A stretch of 28,535 bases of DNA, taken from 66-474 sp035572335. GTDB lineage: Bacteria; Pseudomonadota; Gammaproteobacteria; Xanthomonadales; Rhodanobacteraceae. Position 1 is the stretch's first letter; every line of letters begins with the position of its first letter. Below are positions 16,263-23,443 of the stretch, one piece after another. A program made the position numbers and the translations under genes. The notes beneath the pieces were generated by a model that was not told where the DNA came from, did not search any database, and saw only the letters and a list, made by a program, of their open reading frames with translations. The DNA lies in NCBI GenBank assembly GCA_035572335.1, contig DATNAW010000042.1:1-28535 (forward strand), in the 5' to 3' direction.

Positions 16263-17176
16263 TCACCACCGCGCCGGCGGCGTTCCTGGCCGCGTGCGCG
16301 GCCTTGCCACCGCTGCACGAACCACGCGTCACCGCACGCGCGGCGTTCCTCGTCGCACCCGCCGCGAATGAGCTGGCCGCGGAATCCGCGTGCGACAACC
16401 GCTACATGCGCATGGACACGCGTTTCGATGGCGTACGCGCCTTGGCGCAGCACGCGGCGCTGGCGCAGGCGCTGCGCGAAGACGTTCCCATCGTCACGTT
16501 TCCGGGCGACGCCGCAACGCCCGATGGCATGTTCCCGAACAACGTCTTTGCGACCGCGCCCGGCTGCCTGGTCGTCGCGCGGATGCGGCACGCGGTGCGA
16601 CAACGCGAAGCGTCGCGCGGCGACATCCGCGCGTTCTTCCGCGACGTGCTGCATTACGACGAAATCGACCTGTCGCGCGGCGATCGCGGCATCGCGGAAC
16701 TCACCGGCTCGCTGGTGATCGACCATGCGCGCGACATCGGCTACTGCGGATTGTCCGAACGCTGCGACATGGACGGCGCCCGCGCGATGCACGACGCGTT
16801 CGGCTTGCGGCTGATGTTCTGCTTCGATCTCGCGTCCGGCGAATACCACACCAACGTGGTGATGGCATCCCTAGCAGGACGCGCGGTGATCCTGGCGCCC
16901 GACGGATTTGCCGACCCCGAAGTGCCGCGCGCGATCGCCGAGGCATTCGGTGGACGCGCACTGTGGCTGTCACCCGAACAGAAACGCGCCTACGCAGCCA
17001 ATGCGATCACGCTGTCACCAAATCGGATATGGCTGAGCGCGCACGCCGCCGCGTCGCTCACCGATGCGCAACGCACGACGCTGGCGGATTGGAGTTTTGT
17101 CGCGGGCGCGGTGGAACTGGACGAAATCGAGAAGGCCGGCGGCAGCCTGCGCTGCTGCGTGGGCGAAATTTTCTGA
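16259..17176 (+). CDS. CtlX/arginine-deiminase-like hydrolase (guanidino-modifying fold)
   Basis: A 305-residue protein of the pentein (amidinotransferase/DDAH/arginine deiminase) fold. Visible are DGMFPNNVFATAPGCLVV (about 89-106, family PNN-F motif), ELTGSLVIDHARDIGYCGLSER (about 147-168), the catalytic His in GEYHTNVVMA (H197) and the C-terminal KAGGSLRCCVGEIF with the catalytic Cys at 299 or 300. Related proteins hydrolyse citrulline, arginine or methylated arginines. The start is a GTG overlapping the cutC stop by four bases (GTGA), which makes it the third coupled gene of the trio. No arginine or citrulline pathway gene is next to it, so its substrate in this setting is unknown. The converging MBL-fold gene begins 18 bases after its stop codon. 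Confidence 0.83.
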   Translation: MITTAPAAFLAACAALPPLHEPRVTARAAFLVAPAANELAAESACDNRYMRMDTRFDGVRALAQHAALAQALREDVPIVTFPGDAATPDGMFPNNVFATAPGCLVVARMRHAVRQREASRGDIRAFFRDVLHYDEIDLSRGDRGIAELTGSLVIDHARDIGYCGLSERCDMDGARAMHDAFGLRLMFCFDLASGEYHTNVVMASLAGRAVILAPDGFADPEVPRAIAEAFGGRALWLSPEQKRAYAANAITLSPNRIWLSAHAAASLTDAQRTTLADWSFVAGAVELDEIEKAGGSLRCCVGEIF

Positions 17177-17194
17177 CGCACCGAAGCTCGCGCC

Positions 17195-18163
17195 TCAGCG
17201 CCGTGCAGCGCCGGCTTCGCGATCCAGCCACACTTCCAGGCCTTGCGCGTTGATCTCCACGTCGATGTCGAGCACCGCGCGCGCACGCGCTTCGGAAAGA
17301 GGGTTGCCGCGCTCGCGCAACTGCCCGAGATGGAAATCCATCAATTCCAAATACAGCCGCACGTGGCGATCCGGCACATCCGCATTCGCCCGCGCGATGC
17401 ACTGGTACGCCGCGAGCCCCGCGCGCAAGTCATTGGCCAGCTCCGCGACCGCATCGACGCGGCTGTAATGCGTCAGGTAAACGTGCGCGGGCTGCGGCGC
17501 AAGAATGCGTGCCAGCGTCTTCTCCCACGCGACGGGATCGAACTGCACCGGACTGGTAGTCGGAATGATGTACACGCGACCGGCGTGATCGAACTCGCGA
17601 TACGACAGGCCGAACACGTCACCCGTGAACCAGCCGCGGCTCGCTGCGTCCCAGATCGCGTAGTGGTGCCTGGCGTGGCCCGGCGCGTCGATGAAAAGCA
17701 GCCGCCGGTTGCCCAGCCGCAATTCGAAATCGCGATCAGCCGCAACGTCGGCGACGATCACCCGCGATTCCGGCACCGGCAGGATTTCGCCATAGGTCGC
17801 GCGCATCGCGTCGTCGCCGTACACGGCGGTGGCGCTGGCGATCAGCACGGAAGGATCGATCACGTGGCGCGCGCCGCGCGGATGGATCACCAGCTTCGCG
17901 TTCGGCAACTCGCGCATCAGCGCACCCGCGCCGCCTGCGTGGTCGAGGTGCACGTGAGTCGGCATCACGTAATCGACAGCGTCGCGCGGCACACCGAGAT
18001 CGGCGAGCGTTTGCAGCAGCAACGGTACCGACAGGCTGGTGCCGCTTTCGACGAACGCGTAATGCCCGCCGCCGCCGATCAGGTAGCAGGCGGCCATGCG
18101 CGGGCGATGCTGCGCGGTGTCGATGCAGACGATGCCGTCGTTCAATGGTTCGTAACTTGCCAT
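17195..18163 (-). CDS. MBL-fold metallo-hydrolase
   Basis: A 322-residue metallo-beta-lactamase-fold protein. The metal motif is in VMPTHVHLDHAGGAGALMRE (H70, H72, D74, H75), followed by LVIHPRGARHVIDP, FIDAPGHARHHYAIWD and WFTGDVFGLSYREF, which supply further metal ligands. VYLTHYSRVDAV carries the last His. No signal peptide is visible, so it is likely cytoplasmic. The family includes many thioesterases, lactonases and glyoxalase II-like enzymes; the substrate cannot be named here. The start is the ATG at 18163, chosen because the protein begins there with the usual first strand. It has no clear Shine-Dalgarno sequence and lies 35 bases after the GNAT gene, so it may be read from the gshA transcript. 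Confidence 0.88.
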   Translation of the reverse strand: MASYEPLNDGIVCIDTAQHRPRMAACYLIGGGGHYAFVESGTSLSVPLLLQTLADLGVPRDAVDYVMPTHVHLDHAGGAGALMRELPNAKLVIHPRGARHVIDPSVLIASATAVYGDDAMRATYGEILPVPESRVIVADVAADRDFELRLGNRRLLFIDAPGHARHHYAIWDAASRGWFTGDVFGLSYREFDHAGRVYIIPTTSPVQFDPVAWEKTLARILAPQPAHVYLTHYSRVDAVAELANDLRAGLAAYQCIARANADVPDRHVRLYLELMDFHLGQLRERGNPLSEARARAVLDIDVEINAQGLEVWLDREAGAARR

Positions 18164-18198
18164 CGCGCCATTTTTGCACAAGCGCCGCGTGTGCCGAT

Positions 18199-18894
18199 TC
18201 AGCGCGCGGGTGCACGCTCCAGCACCACGACGTTCACTTCCGCGCGCAGGCGGAATCCAAGTTGTTCGTACAGCGCGATCGCAACACGATTGTCCTTCCA
18301 CGCGTGCAGGATCGGCGTTTCGCCGCGTGCCTCGATGCCTGCGCAAACGATGGCCGACAGGCGCCGCGCGAGACCGCGCCCACGGAAATCCGGATGCGTG
18401 CACACGCCGCTGAGTTCGGTGTAACCGGGCATGCGCATGCGCTCGCCCGCCATCGCCGCGAGGCGGCCATCGATGCGGATGCCGCGGAACGTGCCCATCA
18501 CGTGAGTACGCGCGAGGAACGGACCCGGCTGCGTGAGTTGCGCCAGTGCCAGCATTTCGGCGGCGTCGGCATCACCCAGCACGACGATGTCATCGGCGGC
18601 TTGCGCCTCGATCGGACGCGTCGCCACCATCTGCACGCCCGGCGGCATTTGCGTGACGGACAACGCAGGAGGGATGGCAATCTCGGGCACCTGCAGCACG
18701 TACACGCGCTCGCCGGGTTCCACCAGCGCTGCCCATGCATCCAGTGCCGCCGGACTGTCATCGCGCGCCGATGCGAACACGTTCACGTCGTGCTGGTAGC
18801 GCTTCGCCAACGCACCACCGATCGACAACGACGCCTGTCGACTGGCGAGGCTTTCCCAGACCGGCCGATCCAGCGCGTGCGCCGGCGCAGGCAT
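18199..18894 (-). CDS. GNAT-family N-acetyltransferase
   Basis: A 231-residue protein with a C-terminal GNAT domain. ELSGVCTHPDFRGRGLARRL (about 167-186) contains the acetyl-CoA pyrophosphate-binding R-G-x-G-x-A motif, and DNRVAIALYEQLGFRLRAEV is the usual last motif. The first half (residues 1-110) is a divergent domain, as in FR47-like two-domain acetyltransferases. The ATG at 18894 begins two bases after the stop codon of the glutamate-cysteine ligase gene, so the two are almost certainly co-transcribed. The acceptor is not predictable. A link to glutathione or amino-acid metabolism is only suggested by position. Confidence 0.85.
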   Translation of the reverse strand: MPAPAHALDRPVWESLASRQASLSIGGALAKRYQHDVNVFASARDDSPAALDAWAALVEPGERVYVLQVPEIAIPPALSVTQMPPGVQMVATRPIEAQAADDIVVLGDADAAEMLALAQLTQPGPFLARTHVMGTFRGIRIDGRLAAMAGERMRMPGYTELSGVCTHPDFRGRGLARRLSAIVCAGIEARGETPILHAWKDNRVAIALYEQLGFRLRAEVNVVVLERAPAR

Positions 18895-18896
18895 CG

Positions 18897-20261
18897 TCAG
18901 TACGCGAATTCGCGGAACACCGGATCGACGCTGCCGTTCCATTCGGTGCGGAACAGTTCGAGCTTGCGCTCGGCCGGCGTCTGGTTGGCTTCGGCGAATT
19001 CGATCAGCGGCTGCAGGAACATCGTTTCATCGACGCCGTTGCGGTTGAGCCGCGCACGGCGTTTCAAGCCGTTGCCCGCGATTTCCAGCGCGCGCAACGC
19101 GAGTTCGCGCACGGTTTCCCGACGGAAGGGAAGTTTCATCGCGTGCTTCGGCACGCCGTCGCGCAGCGCGTGGCGCTCGGGCATGGTGAAATCCTTGACC
19201 AGGTCCCACGCGGCATCCAGCGATTCGCCGTCGTACAACAAGCCGACCCAGAACGCGGGCAGCGCGCACAGCCGGTTCCACGGGCCGCCGTCGGCGCCGC
19301 GCATTTCGAGGTATTGCTTGAGGCGCACTTCGGGGAACGCGGTGGTCATGTGGTCGGACCAGTCGCGCAGGGTCGGCTTCTCGCCCGGCAGCGCGGGCAA
19401 TTTGCCCGCGAGGAAATCGCGGAACGATTCTCCGGCGCAGTCGATGTAACGATCGCCGCGGTGCACGAAATACATCGGCACGTCGAGCAGGTAGTCGGCG
19501 TAGCGTTCGAAACCGAACCCGTCGGCGAACACGAAATCAAGCATGCCAGTACGATCCCGATCGGTGTCCGTCCAGATATGCGAGCGGTAGCTCTGGAAGC
19601 CGTTGGGCTTGCCTTCGGTGAATGGCGAGTCGGCGAACAGCGCAGTCGCGATCGGCTGCAGCGCCAGCGACACGCGGAACTTCTTCACCATGTCGGCTTC
19701 GTCGGCGAAGTCGAGGTTGACCTGCACGGTGCAGGTGCGGGTCATCATGTCGAGGCCGAGCGAACCGACCTTCGGCATGTAGCGACGCATGATCGCGTAG
19801 CGGCCCTTGGGCATCCACGGCATCTCGTCGCGCTTCCACTTCGGCTGGAAACCCATGCCGAGGATGCCGAGCTGCAGCGGTTCGGCCGCGCGGCGCACGC
19901 AGTCGAGATGCTCCTGTACTTCGCAGCAGGTCTGGTGGATGGTTTCCAGCGGCGCGCCGGACAATTCCAGCTGGCCCGCGGGTTCCAGCGTCACCGATGC
20001 ATTGCCGCGCGCCAACGCAATGACGTTGCCATCTTCCTCGACCGGCTCCCAGCCGCAACATTCGATGCCGCGCAGCAGCGCGCCGATGCCACGTTCGCCC
20101 TCGTACGGCGGCGGACGCAGATCGTCGGTGCGGAACACGAACTTCTCGTGCTCGGTGCCGATCTTCCAGTCAGCGGCGGGTCGCCCGCCGGCGGCGAGGT
20201 AGTCGACGAGTTGCGCGCGGCGCTCGATCGGTTGTTCGGCAACGTGGCTGGGACCGGACAT
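18897..20261 (-). CDS. gshA: Glutamate-cysteine ligase, plant/proteobacterial GCS2 type
   Basis: A 454-residue ATP-dependent ligase that makes gamma-glutamylcysteine, the first step of glutathione synthesis. The N-terminal DWKIGTEHEKFVF (about 31-43) is the family glutamate/metal-binding motif. Further matches are GNASVTLEPAGQLELSGAPL, MPKGRYAIMRRYMPKVGSLG, MMTRTCTVQVNLDF and RSHIWTDTDRDRTGMLDFVF, all typical of the alphaproteobacterial, Xanthomonas and plant enzyme, distinct from E. coli GshA. Cytoplasmic. AAGG lies eight bases before the ATG at 20261. The gene follows engB by 83 bases on the same strand and precedes the GNAT gene. Glutathione synthetase is not in the window. Confidence 0.93.
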   Translation of the reverse strand: MSGPSHVAEQPIERRAQLVDYLAAGGRPAADWKIGTEHEKFVFRTDDLRPPPYEGERGIGALLRGIECCGWEPVEEDGNVIALARGNASVTLEPAGQLELSGAPLETIHQTCCEVQEHLDCVRRAAEPLQLGILGMGFQPKWKRDEMPWMPKGRYAIMRRYMPKVGSLGLDMMTRTCTVQVNLDFADEADMVKKFRVSLALQPIATALFADSPFTEGKPNGFQSYRSHIWTDTDRDRTGMLDFVFADGFGFERYADYLLDVPMYFVHRGDRYIDCAGESFRDFLAGKLPALPGEKPTLRDWSDHMTTAFPEVRLKQYLEMRGADGGPWNRLCALPAFWVGLLYDGESLDAAWDLVKDFTMPERHALRDGVPKHAMKLPFRRETVRELALRALEIAGNGLKRRARLNRNGVDETMFLQPLIEFAEANQTPAERKLELFRTEWNGSVDPVFREFAY

Positions 20262-20319
20262 GCGTGCGCCTTGGCAATGACAGGGAGAGCAAGATGGGGT
20301 GGCGTGGCGGAATCCGCAA

Positions 20320-20348
20320 GAGCCGGTCGCCGGCAGGCGGGCTCCTAC
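20320..20348. repeat. Dispersed GTAGGAGCCCGCC-type repeat covering the engB stop codon
   Basis: The minus strand reads GTAGGAGCCCGCCTGCCGGC followed by GACCGGCTC. It can fold as GAGCC/GGCTC with an inner GGCG/CGCC pair. GTAGGAGC followed by a GC hairpin is a repeat type I recognise from Pseudomonas and Xanthomonadaceae genomes. Here it supplies the TAG stop of engB and lies in the gap before gshA. Copy number cannot be checked within this window. Confidence 0.5.
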
Positions 20349-20947
20349 GAGAGCAATGCGGCGACCGCCGCGCGCGCTTCCTGCACGCCGGTCCCGGCCG
20401 TGGCCGAGAACGGGATCAATTGGACCCGCCCGCCCTCTTCCGCGATTTCACTTTCGACTTCGCGCTGGCGGGTACGCACCTGCGCGCGCGACAGCTTGTC
20501 GGCCTTGCTGAGCAACAGCAGGCACGGCAACTCGATGGCCGCGCAGAAAGCCAGCATCTGCCGATCGAACGCGGCCGGCGCATGGCGGATGTCGGCGATC
20601 AGCACCAGACCGCGCAGCGACTCGCGCTTGCGCAGGTAGGCGTCGATCTCCTGCTTCCAGTGCTGGCGCAGGCCCGGCGGCACCTTGGCGTAACCGTAGC
20701 CCGGCAAATCGACGAGCCGGCGTCCGTCCGGCAGCGCGAACACGACCAGTTGCTGGGTGCGTCCCGGCGTCTTGCTGGTGCGCGCCAGCGCGCCCTGGTC
20801 GGCGAGCGCGTTGATGGCGCTGGATTTGCCCGCGTTGGAACGTCCCGCGAAAGCGACCTCGGCGCCGGTGTCCGCCGGAAGCTGGTCGACGCGATGCGCG
20901 GCCAGCACGAATGCCGCGCCGCGCAATGGGTTGTTCGCTGTCTGCAC
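20345..20947 (-). CDS. engB: Ribosome-biogenesis GTPase EngB (YihA/YsxC)
   Basis: A 200-residue small GTPase needed for assembly of the large ribosomal subunit. G1 is GRSNAGKSS (35-43), the switch region is TSKTPGRTQQL, G3 is DLPGYGYAKV (80-89), and G4 is LSKADKLSR (146-154), with the Ser replacing the more usual Thr of TKxDK. G5 is near FSATAGTG. The start is a GTG at 20947 preceded by AAAGGTGG; no in-frame ATG occurs near it, and a longer frame upstream antisense to cytochrome c4 is not credible. The gene is divergent from the cytochrome c4 gene, a neighbourhood I recall from Xanthomonas and Pseudomonas. The stop codon lies in a dispersed repeat. Function is confident from the motifs. Confidence 0.95.
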   Translation of the reverse strand: MQTANNPLRGAAFVLAAHRVDQLPADTGAEVAFAGRSNAGKSSAINALADQGALARTSKTPGRTQQLVVFALPDGRRLVDLPGYGYAKVPPGLRQHWKQEIDAYLRKRESLRGLVLIADIRHAPAAFDRQMLAFCAAIELPCLLLLSKADKLSRAQVRTRQREVESEIAEEGGRVQLIPFSATAGTGVQEARAAVAALLS

Positions 20948-20949
20948 GT

Positions 20950-20978
20950 TTGACCACCTTTCCCGCCGCGGTGATAAT
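20950..20978 (+). promoter_or_regulatory. Promoter of the cytochrome c4 gene
   Basis: TTGACC (20950-20955) and GATAAT (20973-20978) are spaced by exactly 17 bases, each matching sigma-70 consensus at 5 of 6 positions. This is the best promoter in the window, 60 bases before the cytochrome c4 start. The -35 box touches the start of the divergent engB gene, and the -10 box is enclosed in CCGCGG inverted repeats. Confidence 0.7.
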
Positions 20979-21038
20979 CCCGCGGTTCGCGCCGGCTCAT
21001 TGCACCGGTGCTCAACATCCAACGGGAGAGAGGATTCT

Positions 21039-21878
21039 ATGGGTTTCCGGCGCTCAGCAGCTGTCCTTGTCATGCTCGCCGCCACGGCGCCGATCGCGGT
21101 GGCGCTGTCGGCACCGCCGGCCAAACACAAACCGGCCGCGTCGAAACCCGCAGCGTCCGCGCCAGCCGCCTCGGCGCCCGCCAGCAGTTCGAGCGCCGCC
21201 GCACCGGCCAGCGCCGCGGGTGCGGACGATGCCGCGAAAGCCGCCGAAGCCGAATTCGCGAAACTCGAAGCCGTCGCGACCAAGCCGGGCGATGCCACCG
21301 CCGGTCAGGCCAAGGCCGCCGCGTGCGGCGCCTGCCACGGCATGGACGGCAATTCCAGCGATGCGCAATATCCCAAGCTCGCGGGCCAGAGCGAGCAATA
21401 CATCGCCACCCAATTGATGCGCTTCAAGAGCGGAACGCGACAGAACGCGATCATGCAGGGCATGGCCTCGACGCTCGCGCCGCAGGACATGCACGACATC
21501 GGCGCTTACTTCTCGCAACAGAAGCGCCTGCCCGGCGTGGCCGACGCCAAGCTCGCCAGCACCGGCGAGAAGCTGTACCGCGAAGGCGATTCCAGCCGCG
21601 GCATCCCGGCCTGCATGGCCTGCCACGGTCCGGATGGCGCGGGCAACCCGGGCTGGCGCGTGCCGAACATCGGCGGCCAGCACGCCGATTACATCCAGGC
21701 GCAGCTGAAGGCCTGGCATGACGGCACCACTTGGGGCAGCGACACGCACGCGATGATCATGCCGTCGATCGCCCAGCACCTGACCGAGCAGGACATCTCG
21801 GCGGTGTCGAGCTACGTCGAGGGCCTGCATCCCGCCCCCGCGCCGAAAGCCAACGCGAAGTCCGACGCCATCGATTGA
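21039..21878 (+). CDS. Diheme cytochrome c4
   Basis: A 279-residue periplasmic electron carrier. Residues 1-24 form a signal peptide (MGFRRSAAVLVMLAATAPIA). Residues 25-80 are a long Ala/Pro/Ser/Lys-rich linker, an unusual addition to the family. Two cytochrome c domains follow with CGACH (96-100) and CMACH (192-196). Distal methionines are likely in NAIMQGMAS and AMIMPSIAQH. YPKLAGQSEQYIATQLMRFK and VPNIGGQHADYIQAQLKAWH are the paired repeats typical of c4. It passes electrons to terminal oxidases, often cbb3 or aa3. An excellent ribosome-binding site (GGGAGAGAGGA) and the promoter at 20950-20978 suggest high expression. The downstream dsbA-like genes may support its thiol chemistry and maturation, but that is inference. 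Confidence 0.94.
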   Translation: MGFRRSAAVLVMLAATAPIAVALSAPPAKHKPAASKPAASAPAASAPASSSSAAAPASAAGADDAAKAAEAEFAKLEAVATKPGDATAGQAKAAACGACHGMDGNSSDAQYPKLAGQSEQYIATQLMRFKSGTRQNAIMQGMASTLAPQDMHDIGAYFSQQKRLPGVADAKLASTGEKLYREGDSSRGIPACMACHGPDGAGNPGWRVPNIGGQHADYIQAQLKAWHDGTTWGSDTHAMIMPSIAQHLTEQDISAVSSYVEGLHPAPAPKANAKSDAID

Positions 21879-21951
21879 ACCTGCCGCGCGGCGCGTGGTC
21901 GATTCAGGCGCAAAGCGGCACACTCGCCACCCTTCCGCAGGGAAACCGATC

Positions 21952-22650
21952 ATGATCAAACGCACCGTTGTGTTCCTGCTGCTCGCCGCCACGGCCGGGC
22001 TCGCGTTCGCGCAGGCGCCGCAGCAATGGACCGAAGGCAAGGATTATTTCGCGATCCAGAATCCGCAGCCCACCGACCAGCCCGCCAAGGTAGTGGTGAC
22101 GGAAGTGTTCTCTTTCGGCTGCCCGGCGTGCAACCAGTTCGAGCCTTACCTCGACAAGCTGCGCGCGGAACTTCCCGCGGGCGCGGTGCTGGAGTTCCTG
22201 CCCGCGTCATTCGTTCCGACCGAAGACTGGCCGGTATTCCAGCGTGCGTATTTGACCGCCAAGGCACTGGGCGTCGATACGCCGGCCTCGCATGACGCCA
22301 TGTTCAAGGCGATCTGGGGACCGAACGGCGAACTCGCGACCTATGATCCGACGACCCAGCGCCCGAAGGCGATGGATGCCATGCCGAAGATCGCGGACAT
22401 TGCAAAGTTCTATGCGAAGTACGGCGCGAAGCCCGCGGATTTCATCGCGACCTCCAATTCTTTCGCCGTCAATCTGCAGATGAAACGCGCCGACCAGCAG
22501 ATCCTGGCATGGGGCGTCAACAGCACGCCAACGATCGTCGTCGACGGTAAATGGCGGCTGGATCCGCGCTCGGCCAATGGTGCGCAGCAAGCCGTCGACC
22601 TGACGCTGTACCTGGTCAACAAGGAACTCGCGGCAAAGAAGGCCAAGTGA
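21952..22650 (+). CDS. DsbA-type thiol:disulfide interchange protein, CPAC active site
   Basis: A 232-residue periplasmic protein. The signal peptide is MIKRTVVFLLLAATAGLAFA, with cleavage before Q21. The thioredoxin-like fold contains EVFSFGCPACNQFEPYLDKL with C57-P-A-C60, and the cis-proline loop NSTPTIVVDG. DsbA normally has CPHC; Ala for His should make the disulfide less oxidising. It introduces or shuffles disulfides in exported proteins. The stop codon is followed after one base by the ATG of a second DsbA-like gene, so the two are co-translated. GCAGGG lies upstream of the start. Which of the two is the main oxidase is not clear. Confidence 0.92.
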   Translation: MIKRTVVFLLLAATAGLAFAQAPQQWTEGKDYFAIQNPQPTDQPAKVVVTEVFSFGCPACNQFEPYLDKLRAELPAGAVLEFLPASFVPTEDWPVFQRAYLTAKALGVDTPASHDAMFKAIWGPNGELATYDPTTQRPKAMDAMPKIADIAKFYAKYGAKPADFIATSNSFAVNLQMKRADQQILAWGVNSTPTIVVDGKWRLDPRSANGAQQAVDLTLYLVNKELAAKKAK

Positions 22651-22651
22651 C

Positions 22652-23377
22652 ATGACCGCATCGCGCCTGTTCCGTGCCTCCCTGTTGATCTGCGGCCTGG
22701 TGTTGACGGCCGCGTGCTCGGCGCACAACGACGCCGACACCACGTCCGCGCCTTCCACGGCGGCGACGCCCGCGCCCGCGGTCACGGCGAATTTCACCGA
22801 AGGCAAGGAATACGTGACGCTGGCGCCGCCGAAGGGCACGCCTGCGCCGACCGGCGCGGTGGAAGTCGTCGAAGTGTTTTCGTACGGCTGCCCGCATTGC
22901 GCCGAGTTCGCACCGTACGTGGACCAGTTGCGCAAGGAGTTGCCGAAGGGCACGCAGGTCCGCTACATGCCGGCCGTGTTCAACGAATCATGGATGCCGT
23001 ACGCGCAGGCGTTCTACGCGGCGCGTGAACTCGGCGTGTTGAAGCAGACACACGACGCGTTCTTCAAGGCGATGCTGGAACACTACCCGCTGAACTCCCT
23101 GCAGGACATGGCGACCTGGTACGGCCGCCAGGGCGTGGATCCGCAGAAGTTCATGGCTGCCGCGACCAGCGCTGAAACCAACAGGCAGATGGCGGATGAC
23201 CAGCACACCGAAATGGGCTGGGGCATCGATGCCACGCCGACGCTGGTGGTCGGCCGCCGCGCCAGCAACGCCAAGGACGCGCCGTTCGTCGCCTTGATGC
23301 GCAGCGCCGAGATCACCAGCTACGCGCAGTTGCAGCAAGTCGGCCTGTGGATGGCGCAGCACGTCGGGAAGCGCTGA
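22652..23377 (+). CDS. dsbA: DsbA-type oxidoreductase, probable lipoprotein, CPHC active site
   Basis: A 241-residue DsbA-like protein with the canonical active site EVFSYGCPHCAEFAPYVDQL (C80-P-H-C83) and the cis-proline loop DATPTLVVGRR. The N-terminus MTASRLFRASLLICGLVLTA, then AC at C22, is a lipobox-like signal, so it may be a membrane-anchored lipoprotein with an Ala/Thr/Pro-rich tether (residues 24-46). A soluble form is the alternative because position -3 is Thr rather than Leu. It starts one base after the previous dsbA-like gene. Together they look like a duplicated pair that has diverged in redox motif and location. Confidence 0.92.
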   Translation: MTASRLFRASLLICGLVLTAACSAHNDADTTSAPSTAATPAPAVTANFTEGKEYVTLAPPKGTPAPTGAVEVVEVFSYGCPHCAEFAPYVDQLRKELPKGTQVRYMPAVFNESWMPYAQAFYAARELGVLKQTHDAFFKAMLEHYPLNSLQDMATWYGRQGVDPQKFMAAATSAETNRQMADDQHTEMGWGIDATPTLVVGRRASNAKDAPFVALMRSAEITSYAQLQQVGLWMAQHVGKR

Positions 23378-23443
23378 ACATTTCGCCAATCCGTGCATTC
23401 CGGCACACGGAACGTTGCGCCGCGAAGTGGTAGTCTCGATTCA

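Noticed and set aside
18735..20639. 634-codon plus-strand frame opposite gshA
   Set aside because: gshA motifs on the minus strand are unambiguous; the plus frame has no recognisable feature.
20948..21298. Upstream extension of engB to an ATG at 21298
   Set aside because: Would run antisense through the cytochrome c4 promoter and start; the GTG at 20947 has a strong Shine-Dalgarno and fits EngB length.
23391..23412. Small stem-loops (CCGTG/CACGG and TTCCG/CGGAA) after the second dsbA-like gene
   Set aside because: Short, mutually exclusive stems without a T-run; not enough to call a terminator.
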